A stretch of DNA of 64,000 bases from Plasmopara viticola (lineage: Eukaryota > Oomycota > Peronosporomycetes > Peronosporales > Peronosporaceae): NCBI GenBank assembly GCA_001695595.3, contig MBPM02000142.1:1-64000 (forward strand), written 5' to 3'. Shown in pieces: positions 45,872 to 56,970 of the stretch (positions are counted from its first letter, which is position 1; each line of letters opens with the position of its first letter). The translations under genes and the position numbers were made by a program. A model generated the notes under the pieces. The model saw only the letters and a list, made by a program, of their open reading frames with translations, was not told where the DNA came from and searched no databases.

Positions 45872-46759
45872 CTATGCAACTTCGACGTACTTGTTGCCCG
45901 AAATCGAAATGTGTGCATTCGCCACACTTGTCTGGTGCGGCAAATTTGTTTCTTTAGGTTCATACGTTACGTAGCTTCGCTTAAGCGTTAGGTCATTGCG
46001 TCGAATGAACTTTGTGACCCAATTCTCGGATGCTTTGAACGTCGAGTCAGATCGTTGAAACATATGCTGGGCCGTCTTGGCAATCCATTTTCTCGTTACG
46101 CGGTCTTTCTTCGCTTTTTCCTGGATTACGACCACCAATAGCTTTTCTTCCGAGCATTCTAAAAACGGTTTCCTACCTCCTCCACCAATTCGTTTCTTGC
46201 CGCCCGAGTCGCCCAAAATCTTGTCTCGATTCTTCCACCACTTGCGAAACGAAGACGCACTCACGTCCCAATCGAGCGCTCTAAAATGTTTTTCGGCACG
46301 GGATGGAATTCCTTTACCGGGACCCATGATCCACTGAATCGCTTCTTTTTTCTTGCTTAAGGAGATGCTTTTCCGCTTGATGGTTGGCGACATTGAAGTT
46401 GCTTCTAGTGTTGTAGATTTGCAGGCAACGTCCGTAGGCACCGTTGCACTTGCCGGTGCACAATTGCTTGAAGGCACGATGATTTCTGACATTCCTGATA
46501 ATGGCGCGAGACAGGTGGCAGTACTATGCGTTTGTTCCGACTTGATCTTTGGTAGCTGCTCTGGAATAGCTGAGGCATTAAGCTTGATTTGAGTATGATC
46601 TTTTTCGACTTGAGTTTGGGCGCAAAATTGAGCTTGATTAAGCTCATGCTGCGCTTTGATTTGAGCAAGCAGGTGCTGGATGGATGGATCCAATGTCCCA
46701 TCGGGCCTCGTTGCTGCATTCATCAGCGCTATCACTTCATCGGCCGACGGTGCCTTCAT
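45872..46759 (-). CDS. CENP-B/Tc5-type helix-turn-helix protein
   Basis: 295 residues from the ATG at 46759 (MKAPSADEVIALMNAATRPD). A longer start at residue -25 is possible in the other contig. The N-terminal half is low complexity with Gln/Ser/Thr and a predicted helix (HLLAQIKAQHELNQAQF). A first helix-turn-helix follows (KKKEAIQWIM ... SSFRKWWKNRDKIL), then a basic Gly-rich hinge and a CENP-B-type second domain (SEEKLLVVVIQEKAKKDRVT ... WVTKFIRRNDLTLKRS). This is the DNA-binding half of pogo/Tc5 transposases. The DDE catalytic domain is absent, and the protein ends 30 residues later. It is therefore either a domesticated DNA-binding protein or a truncated transposase. The frame is intact. 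Copy 2 at 54161-55048 is most likely the same locus. Confidence 0.75.
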   Translation of the reverse strand: MKAPSADEVIALMNAATRPDGTLDPSIQHLLAQIKAQHELNQAQFCAQTQVEKDHTQIKLNASAIPEQLPKIKSEQTHSTATCLAPLSGMSEIIVPSSNCAPASATVPTDVACKSTTLEATSMSPTIKRKSISLSKKKEAIQWIMGPGKGIPSRAEKHFRALDWDVSASSFRKWWKNRDKILGDSGGKKRIGGGGRKPFLECSEEKLLVVVIQEKAKKDRVTRKWIAKTAQHMFQRSDSTFKASENWVTKFIRRNDLTLKRSYVTYEPKETNLPHQTSVANAHISISGNKYVEVA

Positions 46760-46778
46760 GGAGGAGAAACCGATTAAT

Positions 46779-46788
46779 NNNNNNNNNN
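46779..46788. other. Assembly gap (10 Ns)
   Basis: Ten consecutive Ns between the two copies of the 8.28-kb repeat. Frames crossing it are meaningless. Confidence 1.
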
Positions 46789-47961
46789 GCCGTGAGCGGC
46801 TGGTTGCTAGCTGTTCACTGTGGTGCTGGGTGCTATGGCACCTCAAGCGAAGCAGCGTACATGTCTCTCCTTCGTGCAAGCCTCGAGGACACTCACGGCG
46901 TGATACTTTCCGCGACTGTTCCTCCTACAGCTGCGCAAATTGCTGTGCGTTTGCTGCAGTCGTTCGAGCACAGCGCCCTCTCAAATGCTGGGTTTGGATC
47001 GAATTTGTCGGAAGAGGGACGAATAGAATGCGAGGCGAGCGTTGTCTGTGGTCAGACGCACTTGGTCAGTTGCTGTGGCGCCGTGAGAGGGGTGAAAGAA
47101 CCGAGTGCATTGGCTTTGAAACTGTTAGAGCAGGTCGAACAGGGCAATGAAAACTCGACGTTTGCGTTTGGTAGACAGCCTCCCCTTGTTGTCGTTGGGG
47201 AACATGCTCGACAATTAGCGCGTGACTTTGGCTTGGAAACGGCAGGTGAAGATGCCACAGTGCTCGAGAAGTACCAAGTTTCAGAGAAGGCACAAGACGA
47301 TTGGCTAAAGTGGCATCGACGATTTCAAGACAAAGGGAAGAGTGATGAAAAAGAGGTACATTTGGATACCGTCGGCGCCATTTGCATGGACCCACGAGGA
47401 AACGTGGCTGCTGCTTTGTCCAGTGGGGGGGTGGCATACAAGGTGCCTGGTCGATTGGGGCTCGCAGCATGTCCGCGAATGGGTTGTGCCGCATCGAATG
47501 GGGTCAAGAGAGCGAAAACGTGCCGGAAAAGAAAGCGAAGTGACTATCGTGCAATGACAAATGCATATGCCATAGCTTGCACGGGTCGAGGAGAGCACTT
47601 TATACGAAGTAACTTTGCAGGAAAGTTGATTCCGAGACTGACTAAGGATGCGACGTTAGAGCGGGCTTTACGCAAAACTTTTATTGAAGCAAGGAAAGAG
47701 AATGGTGGGGTGATGATTGAAGGCGGAGTGCTTGCACTGATCTCACTGAAGGACGATGAGCCAAACGATGGAAACGAAGTGCGTCGAATTCAATTGGGAG
47801 CTGCGTTTACTACTCCGTGTATGGGAGTGGGGTACTTGCAATGTAGTGGACGTGGGAAGGCTGAAGCTCATGTACAGATCTTACGCCAGACAGGTTCTTG
47901 TGACGTAGCGGATTCAGCAACTGATAGACTGAGTCTTTCTACTCACGTGTCATATTTATGA
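46789..47961 (+). CDS. Taspase-1-like, second copy lacking its ATG
   Basis: Identical to residues 2-391 of the gene at 38497. The contig begins at the first base after the ATG, so the missing start reflects the contig edge and not a biological truncation. It should be counted as the same gene. Confidence 0.85.
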   Translation, partial: AVSGWLLAVHCGAGCYGTSSEAAYMSLLRASLEDTHGVILSATVPPTAAQIAVRLLQSFEHSALSNAGFGSNLSEEGRIECEASVVCGQTHLVSCCGAVRGVKEPSALALKLLEQVEQGNENSTFAFGRQPPLVVVGEHARQLARDFGLETAGEDATVLEKYQVSEKAQDDWLKWHRRFQDKGKSDEKEVHLDTVGAICMDPRGNVAAALSSGGVAYKVPGRLGLAACPRMGCAASNGVKRAKTCRKRKRSDYRAMTNAYAIACTGRGEHFIRSNFAGKLIPRLTKDATLERALRKTFIEARKENGGVMIEGGVLALISLKDDEPNDGNEVRRIQLGAAFTTPCMGVGYLQCSGRGKAEAHVQILRQTGSCDVADSATDRLSLSTHVSYL

Positions 47962-50900
47962 TGAGCGTTTGGCAACAATAAAATTGTAAATATTATTTTG
48001 ATACTTGTATCTATACTTCAAAGCTGGTGGAATTAATGATCGATTTGGACAGGTTAATTTGCGACCTAGCAATGCCACAAACTACTACAAGCAATCAAAA
48101 AAAGCAAATGCAAATGTTTGAAACCACTTTTTGTTTGGTCGCAAAAACCATTTTGCTTGAGATGATCATTGTATTCATACAGCAAGCTTCAAGACCAATT
48201 GAGCCTGATGTTAGCGCCAAGGTATTGGTTGCATAGAGGCTGATCAAGAATTCGTAATTTTTGTAATGTAATGTATTACGATATCGCGTTGCCAAGTTAT
48301 GCACGTGCTAGGCTCAGATTTTGTAATTTGTCCGTCAAAAATGAACTAATTTATTTTGCTGGATGCCATCATAATCAAGACGACTCGTGCAATATTGACG
48401 CGACGGTCGTAAACGCAACTATTTTACAAATATGGCAATATTGACTAGATAAAAAGGTAGGCTGCTCTTCGTGTTCGGGCACTTGCACAAAAGGCGATAG
48501 TCGAACATGCGAGTCGACGTCATTGCCAACGCGAAAAAAAGAAAGAACTCAATCCTGTCCATAAAAAAAAGAAAGTCACAGATCGCAATCTGCCTAATAC
48601 TCTTGATTTCAATGCCAATAGTTATTACAGCCTTTGCATTCTAAAGTACTAGCTTGGGCTTGTCCTTGTTGAACGAATGTATGGTGATTCCTACTTATGT
48701 AGATGTGTACATCATATGAATTACTTCTTTGTTCTCCAATTACCAATGCGTGTCCATGGCTCAAAGCGTAGAGCCAATAGACTCGATGAGGCAAGTACGT
48801 GCAATCGAAACGACACAAGATTTATCGATTTCTAATCCGCATCAAATTGCTTGTTCGTATCCTCCGGGCCGATTGTGATTGCTCGAGAAGCGTTACCTGA
48901 TATTAAAGCTCAAGCCTTCATAAACGCTCAGTGTAGGGCATGCTCAGCTCTGAATACAGCTGTTAAATTTCGCGGGAATGTTCTATGCGAACTATCGTGC
49001 TCGTTTGGTATTTAATAAGTGGACGTCTCCACAATCCAAAGCGTAGGTACCCACACCTTATGATGGCCGAGGATGGCAAAAGCATTGGGTACAAAAAGCA
49101 AGAAACTACACTTCCTGTTTCAAAATCCTCAGCGAAATCGACGTAGAACCTACAATACAATATTCCTAGGCAAGAAATCGTAATTGACTGGTAGTAGAAA
49201 GCCATCTTACGACCTATACTCGACGACATCAGCTCTTGTATAGCTGCATTTGTAGCGGCCACCAAGTAACGCAAAACGGATCATCGCTCTTCGGCGGGAA
49301 GCGTTGTCATGCCATACACGCTGATCCCAAAAATTAGAAAATATTTAGCGATTTTTTAAGCTTTCAAGAATTCTCAAAAAGAAGGTACCATCTTTAGTGT
49401 ACAGGACTCTGAGTTGACACTGGCGACTGCGTAACTTTTTAATGTAATTGTCGCTCTTCCTCTCCATTTTGAGGAAAGGTGCAAACGTACAATTTACAGT
49501 ATATCGTGGAGAACCAGAAACCTTTGCGTTGATGTCGCTAGCTACCGATGTCTCGTGGACGCAGCTTATCGATGATAGGCCATAGCGCTGACGACCTCAA
49601 CCTTCTTTACCAGGCCACGCACAGCTCCAAAATTTTAGAGGCCTCTTCTGGAGGATTGAGTCCAGAGCGCATAGTCGCTCTGCTTGCGCCTTTCGGGGCA
49701 GAGATTGTGGCATTTCGTGCCCGCAATCAAGTTTGGCGCAATTTAAAGGTCATCTTACCGTTGCTTGTTGTGCTTGCGCAGGTCCTGGTGCCAAAGCTTT
49801 CGCGTTTATATATCTCGGGTCACCATATGGCTTATGGAAATTAAAATTGACTACTGGGTGAGCTTGAATTCTCCTAGGTATACAAAGCGCATGCGCTTAT
49901 CAATTTTTTGCTGTGAGCTTATATGATTTATATGATTAAAACTTTGTCCAGTAAGTTCATTTTCAGGTCAAGATCACTTTTAATATTTGACTTTCAGCCA
50001 TTTTGCTGCAATTACTTGCCTTATGGCATTCAATCTCAAAAACACAAGTTTCTGGACTTGCTTCGCATTGTGCCAAAACGCCCAGAGTCACTGCTAGCAA
50101 AACATTAATATTAGCTAAATTGTACACATATAATGGCGTCTCGCCGATTGAGCGTGAAACGACATTGCGCAATACAAATTGTGCAGATGGGGCGTGCTGA
50201 TCTAACGCGCTTTTGTATTAGCACACACTGCGTAGCATACATTTGACGACGTATGGTCTCTTGGCGACCTAACCAAACTTTGACAAGGGCCTCGATACGC
50301 TTTTTGGAGTAAAGCATCTAAAGTGGACGTCTTGTCTACAGCATTTAGGTATGGGAGATCATGTTGTCTAAAGACACGCTTGCGGAGCAGCGTCCAAATC
50401 TAACAACGTAGACCGCGGCCGATGCAGCCACTAGATGAAACAATTAACCAGTTAAAAATACCACAAAACTTGTCGTGACCACCCGGATCAAGCAAAAGAA
50501 CAGGTAATAATAATATACTACCAGAGCAACAGTACCGAGCTTGACAACAGTGCGGCCACATTTGGTTAGAGCTCCACTCGCTAGCACTTCTTGAGCTACC
50601 GATAGTGAATGCTTATGTCCCTGATCGACCAAAATCACTTTATTGTGTATTGTGAGTCTTGCAGATAATTCATTGCTTTAAATTCTACCATTCCTCGCAT
50701 ATGTCACCTCGCGTATATACGGCACTCACAAAATTTATTGCATATGCCTTCACAAATTTAGCATTATTAGCTTACACACTAGGCGCGATAACGCTTCACC
50801 CGTAGCGCTCTTCTTCAAGTTTGCCGCTCACCTTGACGTTATCCTTTGCAACGTGAACGAGCCATCTAGCTTCTCTTTATAAAAGTTGAGGGACTTGTCG

Positions 50901-51484
50901 CGCTACATATTGACGCACAATCGGTATCAAATGGTGAAGGGCTTCAAGCCTACCAGGCAAACCGGTATTTAACGAGGATATACTCTCCCTTATGCAACCC
51001 TTTATCATGGACCCGATAGCTCTTCTTTGAAGCTAAAACTGCTGAAATCCTGTCGCAAGCCGCCCGATCTCGTCCCTCGATGGAAAGTTTGATGCTTCGC
51101 CAAGAAAACTGAGTAGTTAATTTGAATACATCAGGGCCAAGTTTGGTGCCCAACCCATTTTTCTGACTGCTTCAAAAGCTCTCATTGCTCCAGACTCCAA
51201 CTGTATTTCTATCAAAAGACTGCACATTGGCCTAGCCGCTTCCGACCTTTTTACTCGTGTAACTTATCGGCAAAACCTCTATCACTTGCAACAACCGTCT
51301 TGGTCTCTCTTGACTTCACCATAAATTATAGATGACTATGCATTACAGCAGAGGCACGCATTTAGAAGTATTAGCAATCTTAACGCAGCAAATGAGCCTA
51401 ACACAGTCAACACGTCCAAAAAAATAATGTGAAATTATTTACAGAAAGATGTGATGGTTACCACGTCGGAAACAATGCCTTCGA

Positions 51485-51884
51485 TCACGTAATGAATTTA
51501 ATGTTGGCCTGAGCAATAGCGGAACCGTTTGAGATGGATACTCCATTACTCGAAGTTGTTAAAACACAAAGAATATTAGTTAGAGTTCCAAAATTAGTTG
51601 TTCCCCAGCTGTGTGTTCTATTAATACTTGTAGATGGAATTGAGTTGACATCCATGATAGCCTTACCATGAGCTAATACCGGTTCCAGCACTTATAACTA
51701 AAACATATGATAATCCACACAAATCTAACGCAGACCCATCAATCGATAGAAAACCGCTATCAAGATTGCCACTCACGCTTAACGCGGAAATTGTTTCAAC
51801 ATCGTTAAGCCGCAAGGATTTTTGATTGCCTGTAGAAATAGTAAAATATCCATTCGGTGCGTTATAATAATAGTGGACGTACAC
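51485..51884 (-). pseudogene. Viral fibre fragment, overlap copy
   Basis: Same as 43196-43595, in the overlapping contig. Confidence 0.7.
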
Positions 51885-52283
51885 CCAAAAACTTCATTCC
51901 GTGCGTCGCTCTTAAAGTCGTGGCAAATTCGCTCGGCTTCGCTATGATTTCGCGAGATCACGAACACAAAGTCGCTCACAACTTGTGGGAATTTGGAAAG
52001 GCGCAAATTCTAAATGCAACTGTCTAAGCAAGCCCATCGAAGTTGGAGGAAGAGACATATTTATTCACTATATAAAGCAATCGAACATAAGCTTGCAATT
52101 TTTGCTAGAAATCTACTGTCCGAAGACTGCAAAAGGATCTGAAATGATAACAGTTAAATTAATAAAGGATTTTGCCTTTGAAGAAGTAGTGATGTGGAAT
52201 TTATAGCTGCCTTGGCTATTGAATAAAATACTGTTGAAGACCGGAGATGGAGCTGATGGATTGCATCTTTCTATTTCTATACA

Positions 52284-52601
52284 ATGCAACATTTCTACGA
52301 ATTAATACCGATTTCGAAATTCAAAAATTTTACAAAGAATCCAAACTTCGAGCTGCCAATTAGAATTTGCATTGCAAGTCCTAGTAAATTGGGAAAGTCA
52401 AACACCTTGCTATATATTATAGCACTTCTGAGCAAATGCTTTTCCAAAATTGTCAATTGTACAAAGACCAACGAGACGCTATATGAACACCTCAAAGACA
52501 CTATCGACAACGTCCAGATGATCGAGAAAGGATCTAGCAAGCGACGTCAACAACTACTTTTAATACTTTTGCAATCAAAACAATCTTTTTTCGATCAATA
52601 A
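52284..52601 (+). pseudogene. Viral packaging ATPase fragment, overlap copy
   Basis: Same as 43995-44312, in the overlapping contig. Confidence 0.65.
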
Positions 52602-52993
52602 CAGGACTGGACAGTACTATATTTCATATTATGCGCCGAGAATCTTTCCAATCATGCTCTACAGTTTAGTTTGCAGCCAGTGAAAAATATCACTGGATAC
52701 ATTACTGCGAGCGGATTTCCAATAATACCAGCTATTGCATATACACCTCAGCTCCAAATAGATAATTCTGCATTCAAATTTATTATCGAATTCAGCCTAG
52801 CTACGTATCTTGCAGCTCAAGCGACTAGTGCTTATGCGGTTAATGTGCCTCGTCGACTTCAATCTTTAAAAAGAAAACAGTACTTGGACTTTTGATTACG
52901 GCAAAAATTACTATGCTTAATGATAATTGAACATAAATTACCATACAGAGAGGTCTGGCTGTGATTAATTTTAAGCAGAAGACTTATATTGCT

Positions 52994-53322
52994 AGCTTGA
53001 AAAAGGTTGAGGTGACGCCCTCCTTCCAAGCGCGGGGGCTAAATGCTCGCGCGCTTCGGGCAGGTGCTCTCGGGCATCTGCAGGTCTCTAACGAGTCTCA
53101 CCCTCGACGCGACGGTCTCCAGCACCAAAGCGCCACCTGGGCTCTTACCAAGTCAGAGCTAAGCGAAATAATGGAAGACCCTCACGACCTCGGTGCTGGC
53201 TGCACTGCCCGCCGAACAAGACCCGACGTATGCGGACACCACTCTATGCCGTGGACTAGCCAGACTGAGCCTAGCACGTGCATAACTTGGCAACGCGATA
53301 ACGTAATACATTACATTACATT
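52994..53322 (+). mobile_element. LINE-derived short element, overlap copy
   Basis: Same as 44705-45033, including its 12-bp target-site duplication, in the overlapping contig. Confidence 0.85.
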
Positions 53323-54160
53323 ACTTATATTGCTTATAAGCATAGAGTAAATATCAATGGGCTGAACGGGCTCGTCCACATGGAAATTACAAGCGTACTA
53401 TTTTGATCGTTTCGTGCGGGAGTCGCCACAACAATTGAACTCGTCTCCTTGCTGACATTCAATGTGCAGAGTTAGCTTAAAGGGCACCAGTCACGTTGTC
53501 ACCAGACTTTTCCTCGGAAAAATAACAGCAAAGTATAGTCATTTCGCTTCGAGCCCACATGCACCAATTGTTCTGATGTTTTTCTCATCTCTTCCCACCC
53601 ATTCGCATCATAGTCAAAGATCTACAATCAAAGGTTCGACCTCTGGAAGCTGCTACGCAATGGCCACTCCTGCCAAAGTTGTTGTGTGAGCCGTCTTCTC
53701 ATCACTTTCGCAACTAAGGGTATGTCGCACCATTAATAAACTCAACTTAACAAGATGTTTTTCAAAAAAGATCTGAGAATGAAGCAACAGGACAAAATGT
53801 TAATGGGATTTAAATTAAATGGACAATATTCGCGCAGCTATAACCGCGGCTATATTTTGTATAGTTTTAAGACGCTCTCATACTACATCTAATATCTTGT
53901 AAATACAAATTGTACAGAACTGAAGTAGCTAGCATTATTTTCGAGACAGTAAGTGTGTAATTCTGACCACATCTCGAGAGGTGTGCATGTGTTACGTCAG
54001 AGCTGCGCAGTGTTTAAGCTGTACGACTTCCCAATAATCATTGAGACAAAGCACTGAACAATTATAATAAAGCCACTTTCCGTGTTAAATTGATCGTGTC
54101 CAGCTACACAACCGCACTAGAAAACACATTGTTATCATCAGACATCCACACATAAGTAAG

Positions 54161-55048
54161 CTATGCAACTTCGACGTACTTGTTGCCCGAAATCGAAATG
54201 TGTGCATTCGCCACACTTGTCTGGTGCGGCAAATTTGTTTCTTTAGGTTCATACGTTACGTAGCTTCGCTTAAGCGTTAGGTCATTGCGTCGAATGAACT
54301 TTGTGACCCAATTCTCGGATGCTTTGAACGTCGAGTCAGATCGTTGAAACATATGCTGGGCCGTCTTGGCAATCCATTTTCTCGTTACGCGGTCTTTCTT
54401 CGCTTTTTCCTGGATTACGACCACCAATAGCTTTTCTTCCGAGCATTCTAAAAACGGTTTCCTACCTCCTCCACCAATTCGTTTCTTGCCGCCCGAGTCG
54501 CCCAAAATCTTGTCTCGATTCTTCCACCACTTGCGAAACGAAGACGCACTCACGTCCCAATCGAGCGCTCTAAAATGTTTTTCGGCACGGGATGGAATTC
54601 CTTTACCGGGACCCATGATCCACTGAATCGCTTCTTTTTTCTTGCTTAAGGAGATGCTTTTCCGCTTGATGGTTGGCGACATTGAAGTTGCTTCTAGTGT
54701 TGTAGATTTGCAGGCAACGTCCGTAGGCACCGTTGCACTTGCCGGTGCACAATTGCTTGAAGGCACGATGATTTCTGACATTCCTGATAATGGCGCGAGA
54801 CAGGTGGCAGTACTATGCGTTTGTTCCGACTTGATCTTTGGTAGCTGCTCTGGAATAGCTGAGGCATTAAGCTTGATTTGAGTATGATCTTTTTCGACTT
54901 GAGTTTGGGCGCAAAATTGAGCTTGATTAAGCTCATGCTGCGCTTTGATTTGAGCAAGCAGGTGCTGGATGGATGGATCCAATGTCCCATCGGGCCTCGT
55001 TGCTGCATTCATCAGCGCTATCACTTCATCGGCCGACGGTGCCTTCAT
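54161..55048 (-). CDS. CENP-B/Tc5-type helix-turn-helix protein, overlap copy
   Basis: Same product as 45872-46759. Here the true upstream sequence is present. It shows an in-frame ATG at 55123 that would add 25 residues (MWHTQVRQFA...). The start at 55048 is preferred because the following residues have the usual composition of a soluble N-terminus, while the extension resembles translated leader. Upstream at 55.08-55.4 kb a possible remnant runs in the opposite direction. Confidence 0.75.
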   Translation of the reverse strand: MKAPSADEVIALMNAATRPDGTLDPSIQHLLAQIKAQHELNQAQFCAQTQVEKDHTQIKLNASAIPEQLPKIKSEQTHSTATCLAPLSGMSEIIVPSSNCAPASATVPTDVACKSTTLEATSMSPTIKRKSISLSKKKEAIQWIMGPGKGIPSRAEKHFRALDWDVSASSFRKWWKNRDKILGDSGGKKRIGGGGRKPFLECSEEKLLVVVIQEKAKKDRVTRKWIAKTAQHMFQRSDSTFKASENWVTKFIRRNDLTLKRSYVTYEPKETNLPHQTSVANAHISISGNKYVEVA

Positions 55049-55079
55049 GGAGGAGAAACCGATTAATAGACCGCCCTCA

Positions 55080-55400
55080 AAAATGTGCAGAATTGCAAAT
55101 TGACGAACTTGTGTGTGCCACATATCTTAAGGACAAATTGGGGCAACACGATGAAATTCCTACCAGTTATTTCGGCTTCTGCATCTGTGTCAGGTAAGCC
55201 CATTTCTCGTGCTAGTCACACTTGATTCTTCCGAGGTCGAGTGCGATGAGATCTTGACAGAGTTGAAGGCGGAAGGCGATTTTAAAAGCTTTTTTTTCTT
55301 CGCTCGTCTAGACTACGGAGTAAATGTCTGTCAAGTCGCAAAGGCGGGCATTTTGGTTTATTTGGTCGAGGCCGGATGGTGCCTGAGTTTGATAAAATGA
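55080..55400 (+). pseudogene. Possible exon-like remnant
   Basis: The plus strand reads CAELQIDELVCATYLKDKLG in one frame up to a stop near 55195. A second frame then reads EVECDEILTELKAEGDF and continues to TGA at about 55400 (AKAGILVYLVEAGW). A GTAAG at 55194 and an AG before the second block could mark a short intron. Alternatively this is a frameshifted relic. The family is not recognised. Confidence 0.25.
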
Positions 55401-55731
55401 ATTCGTTAAATGACAAGAAACATTTCAAAGTGTCAAGGCACAGGTGAACCATCTCATTCTGAGGTGTTATACGAAAAAAACAAATGATACTAATTACAGT
55501 GTCGAAAGTTTGACTGGTACTTGGTGCCTGCCCGATTACCGATGGCGTGGTCAATGACTGGACAGACGAGTTTGTTAAAAGCAAAAGATGTCGAGGTCGA
55601 ACCTGCCATTGATCACTGATAAGCTCAGCGCGCACTTTAGTTCAATTAGCAACACATGACCTAATGTATTAGTTTTTTCTTTTGTAAATTTGTAGCATTG
55701 AAAGCTAGCAATTATTCGTGAAGTACACCTT
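55401..55731. other. Intergenic, no gene recognised
   Basis: Short AT-rich stretch at the 3' side of the parvulin gene. Confidence 0.5.
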
Positions 55732-56532
55732 TTACTTAGATTTCTTCTTGTCGCCCAGACGGTCGGTACAGAGCAACACATGCCATCCAAACTGAGTCTG
55801 TACCTTCATCACCTCGCCCACTTTACCTTCAAACACCGCCTTGTCAAACTGGGGTACCATCTCGCCACGCCCAAACATGCCCAGGTCTCCTCCTTTCTTA
55901 CCCGAAGGACAAGTGCTGTGCCTTCCAGCCAATTCCGATAATGTCGCCTTCTTGTCTTCAGCAGCATCGACCTCTTTAAACAATTGGTCGGCCTCAGTCT
56001 CGGACTTGACCAGAATATGGTAAGCATGAGCACGGGGCCCGCTTCTGCTTCCTCGGGCCCCATAAGCAATGATAATGATAAGAATTACGGGACCAAGAAA
56101 AGGCATAATCTTCATGAGTGTTTGCTTAAGATCGCGGTACTGATCCGGCTCCTCAGTCCCGTTCAGACGGCGAGAGATCAGCACAAGGTGCCAGCCAAAC
56201 TGGGTCTTCACCTTGTGAACGACGCCCACCTCGCCCTCAAAAGCTACCCGGTCGAACGCAGGTACCATTTTTCCGCGGCCAAACGTGCCCAGGTCGCCAC
56301 CTTTGCGGCTAGAAGGACACGTGCTGTGCTCCTTAGCGAGCTGCGCAAACTTAGTAAAAAGGTCCGGGGACTCGCTTAGCTGCTCGTTCAATTCATCGGC
56401 CTTGGCCTCTGAGTCTACGAGGATATGACTAGCGTGCGCCTGCGTGGCACCCGAAATTGACTCTTGTTGCGCAATGGAGATGGCGCAGCACAGAAGTAGC
56501 GCCGCCAATATTGCCACGATCTTATGCGCCAT
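55732..56532 (-). CDS. Two-domain parvulin-type prolyl isomerase with an internal membrane helix
   Basis: 266 residues from the ATG at 56532 (MAHKIVAILAALLLCCAISIAQ), a clear signal peptide. Domain 1 (about 32-122) has the parvulin landmarks AHASHILV, the STCPS cysteine loop, GGDLGTFGRGKMVPAFDRVA and QFGWHLVLI. A hydrophobic segment (PFLGPVILIIIIAYG, about 144-158) follows. Domain 2 (about 168-259) repeats the landmarks: AHAYHILV, STCPSGKKGGDLGMFGRGEM, QFGWHVLLC. The C-terminus is basic (GDKKKSK). Both domains keep the His, Cys and C-terminal His of the active site. Parvulins catalyse cis-trans isomerisation of peptidyl-prolyl bonds. With a cleaved signal peptide and one helix, domain 1 would face the ER lumen or exterior and domain 2 the cytosol. 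The frame can be opened upstream, but only from a TTG, so this ATG is used. Confidence 0.88.
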   Translation of the reverse strand: MAHKIVAILAALLLCCAISIAQQESISGATQAHASHILVDSEAKADELNEQLSESPDLFTKFAQLAKEHSTCPSSRKGGDLGTFGRGKMVPAFDRVAFEGEVGVVHKVKTQFGWHLVLISRRLNGTEEPDQYRDLKQTLMKIMPFLGPVILIIIIAYGARGSRSGPRAHAYHILVKSETEADQLFKEVDAAEDKKATLSELAGRHSTCPSGKKGGDLGMFGRGEMVPQFDKAVFEGKVGEVMKVQTQFGWHVLLCTDRLGDKKKSK

Positions 56533-56970
56533 AATGTGCCAATGTGTATGATTCCTCAAAAATAGTACATCAAGGGTGCTCTCGATGCCTTAGAAAGGGC
56601 CCTCTAACTTATTATAATATTCCTTAAAAAACTGAGAAAAAGATAGACGCATGGACACTGAGATATATAGATTGATCTGTTGTTGCTATCGCTGCTTGCA
56701 ATGAAAAGAAAGAAAGTTGGACGCAAGCCGGACAAAATGCCGCTCACACTATTAAGCTTGACATCTCAGTGCATCGAAACAAAGCAACACTCCTCCTCTA
56801 ATAAAGAATACAAAATAGTTCACACATGGACACTTCGGTAATGTTGATTCCTTTGATGTGTCGTACTACAGGAATATAGTAATCAGACATCATAAAGAAA
56901 TATCAAGTCGTCTTAGGCGAGAAGTATATAGGATTCACAATACATAAATATAGTCATAGAGATAAGAAAA
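56533..56970. other. Boundary between host sequence and viral relic
   Basis: AT-rich 440 bp. No direct repeat or terminal repeat marking the insertion edge was found. Confidence 0.4.

Larger units (their letters stand above)
38500..46778. repeat. First copy of an 8,279-bp repeat (left contig end)
   Basis: Matches 46789-55067 with a constant offset of 8,289 and no difference seen wherever compared, including identical frames and non-coding lines. It ends exactly at the ten-N gap, as expected for the end of one contig that overlaps the next. Confidence 0.9.
46789..55067. repeat. Second copy of the 8,279-bp repeat (right contig start)
   Basis: Starts at the base after the gap with the sequence found at 38500 and stays collinear to 55067. 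Beyond that, new sequence begins. Its features duplicate those listed for copy 1, shifted by 8,289. Confidence 0.9.

Noticed and set aside
46680..47150. Fusion frames spanning the N run
   Set aside because: They exist only because Ns were read as codons across an assembly gap.
38500..55067. A genuine tandem gene duplication of taspase and the HTH gene
   Set aside because: The copies look identical and are bounded exactly by the assembly gap. Overlapping contig ends explain this better.
56533..56559. Longer N-terminus for the parvulin gene
   Set aside because: It would start at TTG, and the ATG at 56532 places the signal peptide at the N-terminus.
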